This document shows, piece after piece, positions 5,983 to 12,422 of a stretch of DNA of 14,035 bases. Position numbers and translations under genes: made by a program. Each line of letters opens with the position of its first letter. Positions within the stretch are counted from its first letter, which is position 1. Source of the DNA: Kiritimatiellia bacterium (GTDB lineage: Bacteria; Verrucomicrobiota; Kiritimatiellia; RFP12; UBA1067); contig JAFPNP010000272.1 of the NCBI GenBank assembly GCA_017411125.1, forward strand, positions 1 through 14,035, read 5' to 3'. The notes under the pieces were generated by a model. That model was not told where the DNA came from, ran no database searches, and saw only the letters and a program-made list of their open reading frames with translations.

Positions 5983-7373
5983 AACAAGACGTTTCCCGCC
6001 GTGAATTCATGAAGGGCGCCGCCGGTCTCGCAGGCGTTATCGCCGCAGGGCGCAGCCCTTCGCTCTACGCCGCCGGCGCAAACGACAAGGTGCGCGTGGC
6101 GTGCGTCGGCTATTCGGACCGCTTCCGCCAGTCGCTTCTGCCTTGCTTCAAGCACCACATGAAGGAACTCAACTTCGACATGGTCGCCGTCGCCGACCTC
6201 TGGAAGAAGCGCCTCGAGGAAAATGCCGTGCCCGGTCTCGAGAAGGCGCTCGGACACAAAGTCGCCGCCTACCGCAGCGACGTGGAACTCTACGAGAAAG
6301 CGAAGGACGTCGACGCCGTCATCATCTCCACCGCCGACTTCCAGCACGCGCAGCACGCCACGCACGCCGTCAACGCCGGCAAGGACGCCTACTGCGAAAA
6401 GCCGATGGCCGAGGACATGTATTCCGCCAACATGCTGCTCGACGCGGTGAACGCCAAGCGCAAAGCGGGCTTCGCCCCCGGCGCCGTCCTCCAGATCGGC
6501 TCCCAGCGCCGCAGCGGCCCGGCGTACCACGCCGCAAAGGCGTTTCTCGAAAGCGGCAGGTTCGGCAAGCTCACCTACGTGGATCTGTGCTGGAACGTGA
6601 ACCAGCCCCGCCGCTGGCGCCGCGACGAAAAGCTCGTCGCCTCGCTCAAGAAGGAGGACATCGACTGGAACCTCTGGCTTCTCGACCGCGATCCGTCCAA
6701 GTACGCTTTCGACCCGCGCAAGTACCTCGAGTTCCGTCTCTTCTGGCCGTTCTCGAGCGGCATTCCCGGCCAGTGGATGTGCCATCAGATCGATACCGTC
6801 GGCTGGTACACCGGGCTTCTCCATCCGCTCAGCGCGGTGGCGAGCGGCGGCACTTACGCGTGGAACGACGGCCGCATGAGCTTCGACACGTTCACCACCA
6901 TTCTCGAATACGGTCCTTCCAAGCTCAACGACAAGGGATTCCAGGCCGTGTTCTCGTCGCGCCAGACGAACTCCGCCCGAGGCAACGTGGAGAAGTACCA
7001 TGGCCCGAAGGGCACCATCGACCTTTGCAAGGGCCGCTTCACCACCGAGGGCGTGGAGCGTCCCAAGAAGCGCATCGACGAGAAGCTCACCGACAACTAC
7101 CAGGCGGCGGAGACCGCCGCGAACACGGGCGGCGACAAGCTGACGTCCGCGCACATGCGCAACTGGATGAAGTGCGTGCGCGCCCGCAAGGATCCGAACG
7201 CTTCCGTGGACGCCGGATACGGCCACGCGATCGCCCTCATCATGGCGAACGCCGCCAGCCGCACGGGCATGAAGGCCACCTTCTGCACGAAGACGCGCCA
7301 GGTGATGGTGGACGGCAAGCCTTTCGTCGGCTACTCTTCCACCGCCGGCGGCTGCGGCGGCTGCATCGGCTGA
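5979..7373 (+). CDS. Tat-exported Gfo/Idh/MocA-family oxidoreductase
   Basis: The 464-residue protein begins with a twin-arginine signal (SRREFMK at 6-12, then GAAGLAGVIAAG and a likely cleavage after YAAGA), so it should be folded with its nucleotide cofactor before export. A Rossmann domain follows (VRVACVGYSDRF, then FDMVAVADLW), with the family hallmark CEKPMAED at 139-146 and a C-terminal substrate domain. The first turn reads GYSDRF and not the usual GxGxxG, a variation worth noting. Members of this family oxidise or reduce sugars and inositols, or act as NAD-dependent glycosidases. The substrate cannot be told here. A strong AAAGGAG precedes the ATG, which overlaps the lipoprotein stop. 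The C-terminus is a glycine- and cysteine-rich tail (AGGCGGCIG). Confidence 0.88.
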   Translation: MKQDVSRREFMKGAAGLAGVIAAGRSPSLYAAGANDKVRVACVGYSDRFRQSLLPCFKHHMKELNFDMVAVADLWKKRLEENAVPGLEKALGHKVAAYRSDVELYEKAKDVDAVIISTADFQHAQHATHAVNAGKDAYCEKPMAEDMYSANMLLDAVNAKRKAGFAPGAVLQIGSQRRSGPAYHAAKAFLESGRFGKLTYVDLCWNVNQPRRWRRDEKLVASLKKEDIDWNLWLLDRDPSKYAFDPRKYLEFRLFWPFSSGIPGQWMCHQIDTVGWYTGLLHPLSAVASGGTYAWNDGRMSFDTFTTILEYGPSKLNDKGFQAVFSSRQTNSARGNVEKYHGPKGTIDLCKGRFTTEGVERPKKRIDEKLTDNYQAAETAANTGGDKLTSAHMRNWMKCVRARKDPNASVDAGYGHAIALIMANAASRTGMKATFCTKTRQVMVDGKPFVGYSSTAGGCGGCIG

Positions 7374-7401
7374 TGCGCGGCGTGTTTTACCAGGAGCGTA
7401 A

Positions 7402-8904
7402 ATGGCAACCAACAAATATCTCGATTCGTTCATGAAGGCGTTCCCCTATGAGGGGCTGACCTACGACGACGTGACGCTCGTCACGCAGTATGCGGACTTC
7501 CTGCCGGACGACGCGTCCCTCGAAACGCAGCTGACGTCGCGCCAGAAAATGAACATTCCGTTCGTCTCCGCCGCGATGGATACCGTGACCGAAGCGCCCA
7601 TGGCGATCGCCATGGCGCTCGCCGGCGGCATAGGCGTGATACATAAGAACCTCGAAGAGGACGACCAGGCGGCGCAGGTCGCCAAGGTGAAGAACTATCT
7701 CAACGGCCTCATCGAGAAACCCGTCTGCTTCCACGCGAACGACGACATAAGTTTCCTTCGCGCGGAGAAGCGCCGCATGGGCCTGAAGTTCAACGGTTTC
7801 CCCGTGCTGGACGACCAGGACCGCCTCGTCGGAATGATCACTTCCGGCGACATGCGCTACGCGCCTCTCGACGCCGCGAAACTCGCGGACGTGATGCAGA
7901 AGAATCCGATCACGGCAAAGCCCGGAACGTCTCTCAAGAAGGCGTACGACATAATGCGCGCCAACAAGATCGGCAAACTGCCGCTCGTGGACAAGGCGGG
8001 CCGCGTGGTCGGGCTCTATTCCTTTACGGACGTCCAGCGCCTCGTCGAGAACCAGAATCCCACGTACAACTGCGACGACCGCTTCCGCCTGCGCGTGAGC
8101 GCTTCCGTCAGCGGCGGCGCGGGCGACCGTTCCCGTATGGAAAAGCTCGCCGACGCCGGCGTGGACGTCGTGGTGGTCGATTCCGCGCACGGCCACACGA
8201 AGGGCATAATGGACATGACTTCGTGGATCGCAAAGCACTTCCCGAAGGTGGACGTCATTGCCGGCAACATCGCCACGGGCGAGGCCGCCGTCGCGCTGGC
8301 GAAGGCCGGGGCCCATGCCGTGAAAGTCGGCATCGGGCCTGGCTCCATATGCACGACCCGCGTCGTGTGCGGCGTCGGAATCCCGCAGCTTACGGCGGTC
8401 TACAACGCGGCCAAGGCGCTGCGCGGGTCGGGCGTGCCGGTAATCGCGGACGGCGGCATCAAGCTTTCCGGCGACGTGCCGAAGGCGCTCGCCGCGGGTG
8501 CGTCGAGCGTCATGCTCGGCAGCGTTCTGGCCGGCACGGAGGAAAGTCCGGGCGAGAAGATATACCAGAACGGGCGCCAGTACGTGGTCTACCGCGGCAT
8601 GGGCTCGCTCGGCGCGCTCAAGAACGGCAAAGGTTCGCGCGCCCGCTACTTCCAGGACAACGAGGCGGAGGACGATCTCGTGCCGCAGGGCATCGAGGGC
8701 ATGGTTCCGTACTCCGGCCGCGTCCATGCGATAATGACGCAGTTCTGCGGCGGTCTCAGGGCCTCCCTCGGCTACTGCGGCGCGCGCACGATCCCGGAAC
8801 TGCAGGCGACCGGCAAGTTCTACCGCGTGACCGCGGCGGGACTGCGCGAAGCGCGTCCGCACGACATCACGATAACGAAGGAAGCCCCGAACTACCGCGC
8901 CTAG
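7402..8904 (+). CDS. guaB: Inosine-5'-monophosphate dehydrogenase
   Basis: GuaB oxidises IMP to XMP with NAD+, the committed step to GMP, in the cytoplasm. The 500-residue protein has the normal length and order: N-terminal barrel half (LTYDDVTLV, SAAMDTVTEA), a CBS pair (about 105-215, including MQKNPITAKPGTSLKKAYDI), then the catalytic half with the active-site loop GIGPGSICTTR holding Cys317, ADGGIKLSGD, and the YRGMGSLGA phosphate site. The flap and C-terminus are complete. AGGAG at 7392-7396 precedes ATG 7402. It is the last gene of the operon starting at ispD, 28 bases after the oxidoreductase. A GTP/ATP-sensing role of the CBS pair is known for the family. No purine riboswitch or operator is visible ahead of it. 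Confidence 0.96.
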   Translation: MATNKYLDSFMKAFPYEGLTYDDVTLVTQYADFLPDDASLETQLTSRQKMNIPFVSAAMDTVTEAPMAIAMALAGGIGVIHKNLEEDDQAAQVAKVKNYLNGLIEKPVCFHANDDISFLRAEKRRMGLKFNGFPVLDDQDRLVGMITSGDMRYAPLDAAKLADVMQKNPITAKPGTSLKKAYDIMRANKIGKLPLVDKAGRVVGLYSFTDVQRLVENQNPTYNCDDRFRLRVSASVSGGAGDRSRMEKLADAGVDVVVVDSAHGHTKGIMDMTSWIAKHFPKVDVIAGNIATGEAAVALAKAGAHAVKVGIGPGSICTTRVVCGVGIPQLTAVYNAAKALRGSGVPVIADGGIKLSGDVPKALAAGASSVMLGSVLAGTEESPGEKIYQNGRQYVVYRGMGSLGALKNGKGSRARYFQDNEAEDDLVPQGIEGMVPYSGRVHAIMTQFCGGLRASLGYCGARTIPELQATGKFYRVTAAGLREARPHDITITKEAPNYRA

Positions 8905-8954
8905 CGCATCGCGGCTTTTCCCGAATCGCGTTTTGGCGGTTTCGTCGACGGGAC

Positions 8955-8996
8955 GAATTGGCAGGGTGCGTCGAGGACGCCGCGCCCTGCCAATTC
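8955..8996. repeat. Long inverted repeat downstream of guaB
   Basis: GAATTGGCAGGGTGCG (8955-8970) pairs with CGCGCCCTGCCAATTC (8981-8996) over 16 positions with one G-U wobble and a 10-base loop. It lies 50 bases after the guaB stop. It has no T-run after it, so it could be a transcript-protecting 3' hairpin or a REP-type element more than a classical terminator. Confidence 0.65.
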
Positions 8997-9020
8997 CATC
9001 TGCGAAACGTTTGCGCGTCG

Positions 9021-9050
9021 CCGCACGGCCGTGCGGAAATATGGTACACT
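9021..9050 (+). promoter_or_regulatory. Perfect 16-bp palindrome beside a TGG-TACACT -10
   Basis: CCGCACGGCCGTGCGG at 9021-9036 is fully self-complementary. It occupies the position of the -35 and upstream spacer for a TACACT at 9045-9050, which is preceded by TGG. It could be an operator for a dimeric regulator, or a terminator stem for guaB. The promoter would read into the remnant at 9065-9407. Confidence 0.45.
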
Positions 9051-9064
9051 AGTGCCATGCGGAG

Positions 9065-9407
9065 ATGGATTTGTTTGCGCTCATAGATGCGGCGAAGGAC
9101 GGGCTGGCGTGGATATGCCTGTGCGTTTTGTCGCTGATTGCCGCGGCATATGTGCTTGCGGGGATGCGCGTTGCTGTCGGTGTCCTTCGACAGGCCGGCG
9201 GTGATTTTCGAGAGGCAATACGAGAATGCGCCCGGCGAATGGATTGCGGGACGGTCGACGGAAGTGTCGCTCCTAATATGCGCAAGCGGCGGCACGAACG
9301 GCGCGACCGTTGCGCTGTCGTATTCCAACATTGGCAAGTTGCTTCCGAATGGCGAAGTTGTTCATCGGTCACGATGCGCTTCGTGCGAATTGCCGCCGCA
9401 GGTCTAG
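9065..9407 (+). pseudogene. Frameshifted small membrane-anchored protein remnant
   Basis: From ATG 9065 one frame encodes MDLFALIDAAKDGLAWICLC then VLSLIAAAYVLAGMRVAVG, a convincing single membrane helix. After about 9180 protein-like sequence continues in the +1 frame (VSFDRPAVIFERQYENAPGE, then WIAGRSTEVSLLICASGG and ALSYSNIGKLLPNGE) to a TAG at 9405-9407. The first frame meanwhile turns into arginine-rich out-of-frame sequence. Together they would make a protein of about 114 residues: an N-terminal anchor plus an extracytoplasmic beta-rich part. I do not recognise the family. A single inserted or deleted base in the genome or assembly explains it best. Programmed frameshifting is possible, but I see no slippery heptamer. 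Confidence 0.45.
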
Positions 9408-9460
9408 GTGCCGGGGTCTCTCAGCCCTGACGTGGGGCGTTTTGAATAAGGAGGCGTGAA

Positions 9461-10066
9461 ATGTCGAAAGTATTGCTTCATACATGTTGCGGACCGTGCG
9501 CCAGCGCCTGTGCGCCTGTGTTGCGAGAGCAAGGGCACGACGTGGCACTTTTCTTTTCCAACTCCAATATCGACACGGAGGAGGAGTTCGTCCGGCGTCT
9601 CGAGAACGCCCGCGTTCTCGGCAAAGCGGACGGCGTGGAGGTCGTGGCGGACGCCTACGACCATGGAGATTGGCTCGAACACGTCGCAAAGGGTTTCGAG
9701 GACGAGCCGGAAAAGGGCGCGCGCTGCGCACGTTGCTTCCGCTACAGCCTTGCCCGCGCGGCGGCATACGCCGCAGCGCACGGATACGATGCATTTACTA
9801 CTTCGCTCACCGTATCGCCGCACAAGGTAAGCAAGACGGTGTTCGAGGCGGGCGAGGATGCGGCATGGTCTGCTTCCGCCAAGTCTTGCGGCGGTTCCGC
9901 CGCGGCAGTTCCCGCATTTCTGAAAGTCGACTTCAAGAAAAAGGACGGCTTTTTGCGCTCGCTCCGTCGTTCCGCCGAACTTGGTCTATACCGTCAGCCA
10001 TATTGCGGTTGCGAGTTTTCGCGGCGAAAATCGGCAGATTCCGCAATTTCCAAAGATTCCCATTGA
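9461..10066 (+). CDS. queH: Epoxyqueuosine reductase QueH
   Basis: QueH (DUF208) performs the last step of queuosine synthesis, reducing epoxyqueuosine in the tRNA wobble position to queuosine. It is the unrelated alternative to the cobalamin enzyme QueG. The 201-residue protein has the diagnostic cysteines: LLHTCCGPC (Cys9, Cys10), RCARCF (Cys89, Cys92) and YCGC (Cys182, Cys184), which bind the iron-sulfur cluster and the extra iron. The ATP-pyrophosphatase-like fold signature SNSNIDTEEE sits near 34-42, and TSLTVSPHK near 114-122. A strong AAGGAGG is centred about 9 bases before ATG 9461. It stands alone, with no queuosine genes beside it. Its stop codon falls inside the -35 hexamer of the next promoter. 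Confidence 0.93.
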   Translation: MSKVLLHTCCGPCASACAPVLREQGHDVALFFSNSNIDTEEEFVRRLENARVLGKADGVEVVADAYDHGDWLEHVAKGFEDEPEKGARCARCFRYSLARAAAYAAAHGYDAFTTSLTVSPHKVSKTVFEAGEDAAWSASAKSCGGSAAAVPAFLKVDFKKKDGFLRSLRRSAELGLYRQPYCGCEFSRRKSADSAISKDSH

Positions 10067-10092
10067 CGAAGTTCAGCGCGATTTAGTACACT
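10063..10092 (+). promoter_or_regulatory. Promoter of the hairpin-array/HU-like transcript
   Basis: A -35 TTGACG (10063-10068) overlaps the queH stop. An 18-bp spacer and a -10 TACACT (10087-10092) follow. Transcription should start near 10099, right at the beginning of the hairpin array, leaving an untranslated leader of about 190 bases. Confidence 0.68.
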
Positions 10093-10100
10093 ATTCAGGT

Positions 10101-10268
10101 GGCACGACAAATCCGTGCCCACGGTTTGGCAAAACTGTGCCCACGGTTTGGTAAAATCGTGCCCACGGTTTAGTGAAACCGTGCCCACGGTTTAGTAAAA
10201 CCGTGCCCACGGATTTGTTAGACCGTGCCCACGGATTTGCCAAACCGTGCCCACGGATTTGTCATAAA
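10101..10268 (+). repeat. Seven tandem 22-bp repeats folding as a hairpin string
   Basis: The invariant decamer GTGCCCACGG starts at 10115, 10137, 10159, 10181, 10203, 10225 and 10247, exactly every 22 bp. The other 12 bases vary around TTTRGTAAAACC or ATTTGYCAAACC. Read across unit borders, each repeat gives CACGG plus three bases, a four-base loop, and a complementary arm ending in CGTG. These 20-nt hairpins are separated by CC. Hairpins at 10164-10183 and 10186-10205 pair perfectly over 8 bp. Those at 10120-10139 and 10142-10161 differ only by C-to-T changes that leave G-U pairs. The last two complete ones keep the 5-bp base of the stem. A degenerate copy (GGCACG / CGTGCC) begins at 10101. 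A period of 22 is not a multiple of three, so this is not coding. It lies wholly between the promoter and the HU-like start codon. Confidence 0.9.
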
Positions 10269-10287
10269 CCCATAGGAGGAGATTGAA

Positions 10288-11028
10288 ATGGATAAGATAA
10301 CACTGCAGCTTCACCCTTGTTCCGGTTCTGTGAAGGAAAAGGGTTGTTACCTCGCAACTGTCGCAACGGGGCGCGGGAACGCGGTCGATCTTGATGAAAT
10401 GATTGAATATGCCATTGCGAAAAACTATGTCACAGGCGCGAAGTCGGAGATGATGAAGGCGAATATTCGTGGCTTTTTCGACTCGATTATCGCCGGAATG
10501 AAGGAGGATGGGCGGGTAAGGCGCATTGACGACTATCTTTCCATATCGATCAAAGTGCACGGGCGCTTCGAGGACGCGCATGACGAATTCGACCCCAGCC
10601 GCCACAGTCTTACGACTGTTGTTACGCCCATAGGCGCATTGCAATCGGCTTTCAAGGATGTTTTGGCGACAAATCCGAAGCATAAACGGCAGTTCCGCAT
10701 ATACTCCGCAAGGGCTGCGGACGTGGAAAAGTGCCAGAACCGGCACGTAGTCTGGAAGCACGATATACTCGTGAAAGGCGCGGATTTCCCCTTGGGAGAC
10801 TCCTTGGCCGTTTTCATACACGTCAGGGACAAGGACGATCCCAATGATATTATCGGCTTGACCCCCCGAATTATCGCGCAAAGCGACACGGAAGTCCGGC
10901 TGGCATGGCCGAAGGAACTTTGCGACAAGGCGTACTCCAAGTGGGCGATGGAAATTACATTGTGCCGCATGGATTCGGGCAAAATCGTCGCGAGGCGCGA
11001 AATACAGGCAATCATCCAGCCGGAGTGA
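10288..11028 (+). CDS. HU-like DNA-binding protein with C-terminal Ig-like (DUF4469-type) domain
   Basis: This is a 246-residue protein. Residues 1-125 resemble the HU/IHF-like DNA-binding domain known from Bacteroidetes and Verrucomicrobia: YLATVATGRGNAVDLDEMIE, then a helical part ending in KANIRGFFDSIIAGMKEDGR, and the beta region YLSISIKVHGRF. Residues from about 155 look like the Ig-like DUF4469-type partner domain (GADFPLGDSLAVFIHVRD, GLTPRIIAQSDTEVRLAWP). Such proteins are thought to bind DNA as dimers, and their exact roles are poorly known. An excellent AGGAGGAG lies before ATG 10288. The leader carries the seven-unit hairpin array, so control by that array, possibly by the protein itself, is an obvious hypothesis. 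The gene is visibly less GC-rich than its neighbours. It ends 12 bases from a tRNA gene on the other strand. Confidence 0.7.
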   Translation: MDKITLQLHPCSGSVKEKGCYLATVATGRGNAVDLDEMIEYAIAKNYVTGAKSEMMKANIRGFFDSIIAGMKEDGRVRRIDDYLSISIKVHGRFEDAHDEFDPSRHSLTTVVTPIGALQSAFKDVLATNPKHKRQFRIYSARAADVEKCQNRHVVWKHDILVKGADFPLGDSLAVFIHVRDKDDPNDIIGLTPRIIAQSDTEVRLAWPKELCDKAYSKWAMEITLCRMDSGKIVARREIQAIIQPE

Positions 11029-11040
11029 TTTGCGCGGGAT

Positions 11041-11134
11041 TGGCGGAGGGAGGGGGATTCGAACCCCCGATACGGAGATTAGTCCGTATGGCGATTTAGC
11101 AAACCGCTGCCTTCAGCCACTCGGCCATCCCTCC
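11041..11134 (-). tRNA. tRNA-Ser (anticodon GCU), CCA encoded
   Basis: On the minus strand the acceptor GGAGGGA (from 11134) pairs with TCCCTCC (11051-11045), followed by discriminator G and an encoded CCA (11043-11041). The D arm starts TGGCCGAGTGG. The anticodon loop TTTGCTAAA gives GCU for AGC/AGU codons. The long variable arm (ATACGGA/TCCGTAT) is the serine type, and the T arm is GGGGGTTCGAATCCCCC. All arms are intact. Confidence 0.97.
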
Positions 11135-11155
11135 TTAAAACGGAAAGCGGCGAAT

Positions 11156-11184
11156 ATAATACGTTATCCGCCGCGAAAACGCAA
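11156..11184 (-). promoter_or_regulatory. Promoter of tRNA-Ser
   Basis: On the minus strand TTGCGT (11184-11179), a 17-bp spacer and TATTAT (11161-11156) stand about 22 bases before the tRNA 5' end. The -10 lies inside an imperfect inverted repeat at 11147-11174 (arms GCGGCGAATA and TATCCGCCGC, one mismatch). Confidence 0.5.
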
Positions 11185-11218
11185 GCACAAAATATGGCAA
11201 ATTGCGCAGTGCGCCCGT

Positions 11219-11259
11219 TTCGTCCGCCAAAGTCGCGCCGGATTATGATATAATGTGCG
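11219..11259 (+). promoter_or_regulatory. Repeated promoter block, copy 2 (-10 at 11249-11254)
   Basis: A consensus TATAAT sits in a block nearly identical to that at 738-776 (36 of 39 positions plus a 2-base insertion). The -10 ends 7 bases before the kinase ATG, so the mRNA should begin at or next to the start codon. Confidence 0.6.
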
Positions 11260-11261
11260 TC

Positions 11262-12398
11262 ATGCAAGCAGCAGAAAAAGAGACAACCAAGTCCAGCGGG
11301 ACCTGCGGCGAGATTTTTTCGCCGGGAGAGGATTTCCACGGCTACATCGTCGAGAAGCCGATCGGCAAGGGCGGGCTTGGAACGGTATGGCTTGTGCGCC
11401 ATCGCGTGCTGGACACGCTTTTCGCGCTCAAGGTGCTGGATCCTGTCGTAGCGGAGGAAAAGTCGGAATACGAGAAACGGTTCTTGCGCGAGGCGAAGCT
11501 TGCGGCGAGGATGCGTCATCCAAATCTCGTGGCCGTCCACGATGCGGGGTACGATTTCGGCAAAGGAATCTACTACTTCGTGATGGACTACGTCAAGGGC
11601 AACACTCTGCGCGACGTCATCGCGTTCGAGGGCGCCCAGCCGGAGAAGGACGCCGTGCTCGTCATTCTCTGCATTGCGGACGTTCTCGACCGCGCCCAGC
11701 GTTTCGGCATGGTCCACCGCGACTTGAAGCCCGAGAACATAATGATCACCGATGACGGCGTGGTCAAGCTGCTCGATCTCGGTATCGCCAAGATTTCCGG
11801 CGGATTCGATTCGCTCAAGACGACGACGAAGGCGGTTTTCGGCACTCCCGCCTACATTTCGCCAGAGCAGGCGGTGGATTCGAGCGCCGTCGATACGCGG
11901 GCGGACGTCTACAGCCTCGGCATAATACTTTTCGAGCTGCTCGCCGGACGCAGCCCCTACGACAGCAAGTCCACTACCCTCATACTCGACCAGCTGCTCT
12001 GTAAGAAGCCGCTGCCCGACGTCCGTACTTTCAACAGTTCCGTTTCGCCGAAGACCGCCGCCGTGCTGGCGCTGATGTGCGAGAAGAAGCTGGAGAACCG
12101 CCTTGCGTCGCCGAAGGCCGTCCTGGAGGCGTTCGCCCGTATCGGGTTCACGCTGCCGACGTCCCCCGAGACTGAGTTCGCCGCCGACGGTTCCGCGACG
12201 ATGGACGGAATGTCGGTGGCGGACATCGTGACGCGTCTTACGGAGAGGAAGGACGGCGTCAATGCCGGGAAGCAGGAGACCGCTACGATGAACATCGCGG
12301 ATGTCCGCAAACGCAAGGCGATGCTCAATCTGGGCCTTACCATCGCAATAATATTTGGACTGATCCTGCTGGCCGTAATGATCGTACTGCTTCCCTAA
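11262..12398 (+). CDS. Hanks-type Ser/Thr protein kinase with C-terminal membrane anchor
   Basis: The 378-residue kinase has a complete catalytic domain: Gly-rich loop IGKGGLGTVW (34-43), Lys57 in FALKVL, helix-C Glu77, the catalytic loop HRDLKPENI (152-160, Asp154), the metal motif DLG (172-174, a common bacterial form of DFG), activation segment TTTKAVFGTPAYISPEQ (187-203), Asp215 in TRADVYSLG, and Arg280. After a linker of about 60 residues a single hydrophobic helix (about 355-376) ends the protein at VLLP, so there is no extracytoplasmic sensor and the kinase faces the cytoplasm. I chose ATG 11262 because the -10 overlaps every upstream start and the kinase reads well from here. No Shine-Dalgarno precedes it, which suggests leaderless translation. 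It is a single-gene unit whose substrates and signal are unknown. Confidence 0.9.
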   Translation: MQAAEKETTKSSGTCGEIFSPGEDFHGYIVEKPIGKGGLGTVWLVRHRVLDTLFALKVLDPVVAEEKSEYEKRFLREAKLAARMRHPNLVAVHDAGYDFGKGIYYFVMDYVKGNTLRDVIAFEGAQPEKDAVLVILCIADVLDRAQRFGMVHRDLKPENIMITDDGVVKLLDLGIAKISGGFDSLKTTTKAVFGTPAYISPEQAVDSSAVDTRADVYSLGIILFELLAGRSPYDSKSTTLILDQLLCKKPLPDVRTFNSSVSPKTAAVLALMCEKKLENRLASPKAVLEAFARIGFTLPTSPETEFAADGSATMDGMSVADIVTRLTERKDGVNAGKQETATMNIADVRKRKAMLNLGLTIAIIFGLILLAVMIVLLP

Positions 12399-12422
12399 CC
12401 GGGAATGGCGGCGCGTTTGGGA

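Noticed and set aside
5859..7433. Long minus-strand open frame opposite the oxidoreductase gene, and a similar one at 7387-8862 opposite guaB
   Set aside because: Both are codon-bias shadows of confidently identified genes, with no domain signature or ribosome site.
10115..10268. CRISPR array
   Set aside because: The conserved part is only 10 bp, the intervening 12 bp are related from unit to unit and not unique spacers, and no cas genes are present.
10192..10881. Minus-strand open frame spanning part of the repeat array and the HU-like gene
   Set aside because: No ribosome site or motif, and the array's 22-bp period shifts frame at each unit.
10067..11040. Integrated element using the tRNA-Ser 3' end as attachment site
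   Set aside because: The lower GC of the HU-like gene and its position fit, but no second copy of the tRNA 3' end and no integrase gene are found in the window.
11202..11261. Twenty-residue N-terminal extension of the kinase
   Set aside because: It would be encoded by the repeated promoter block including the -10, and lacks a ribosome site.
12385..12415. Terminator between the convergent kinase and phosphodiesterase genes
   Set aside because: Only a 5-bp TTCCC/GGGAA stem without a T-run is present, which is too weak to call.
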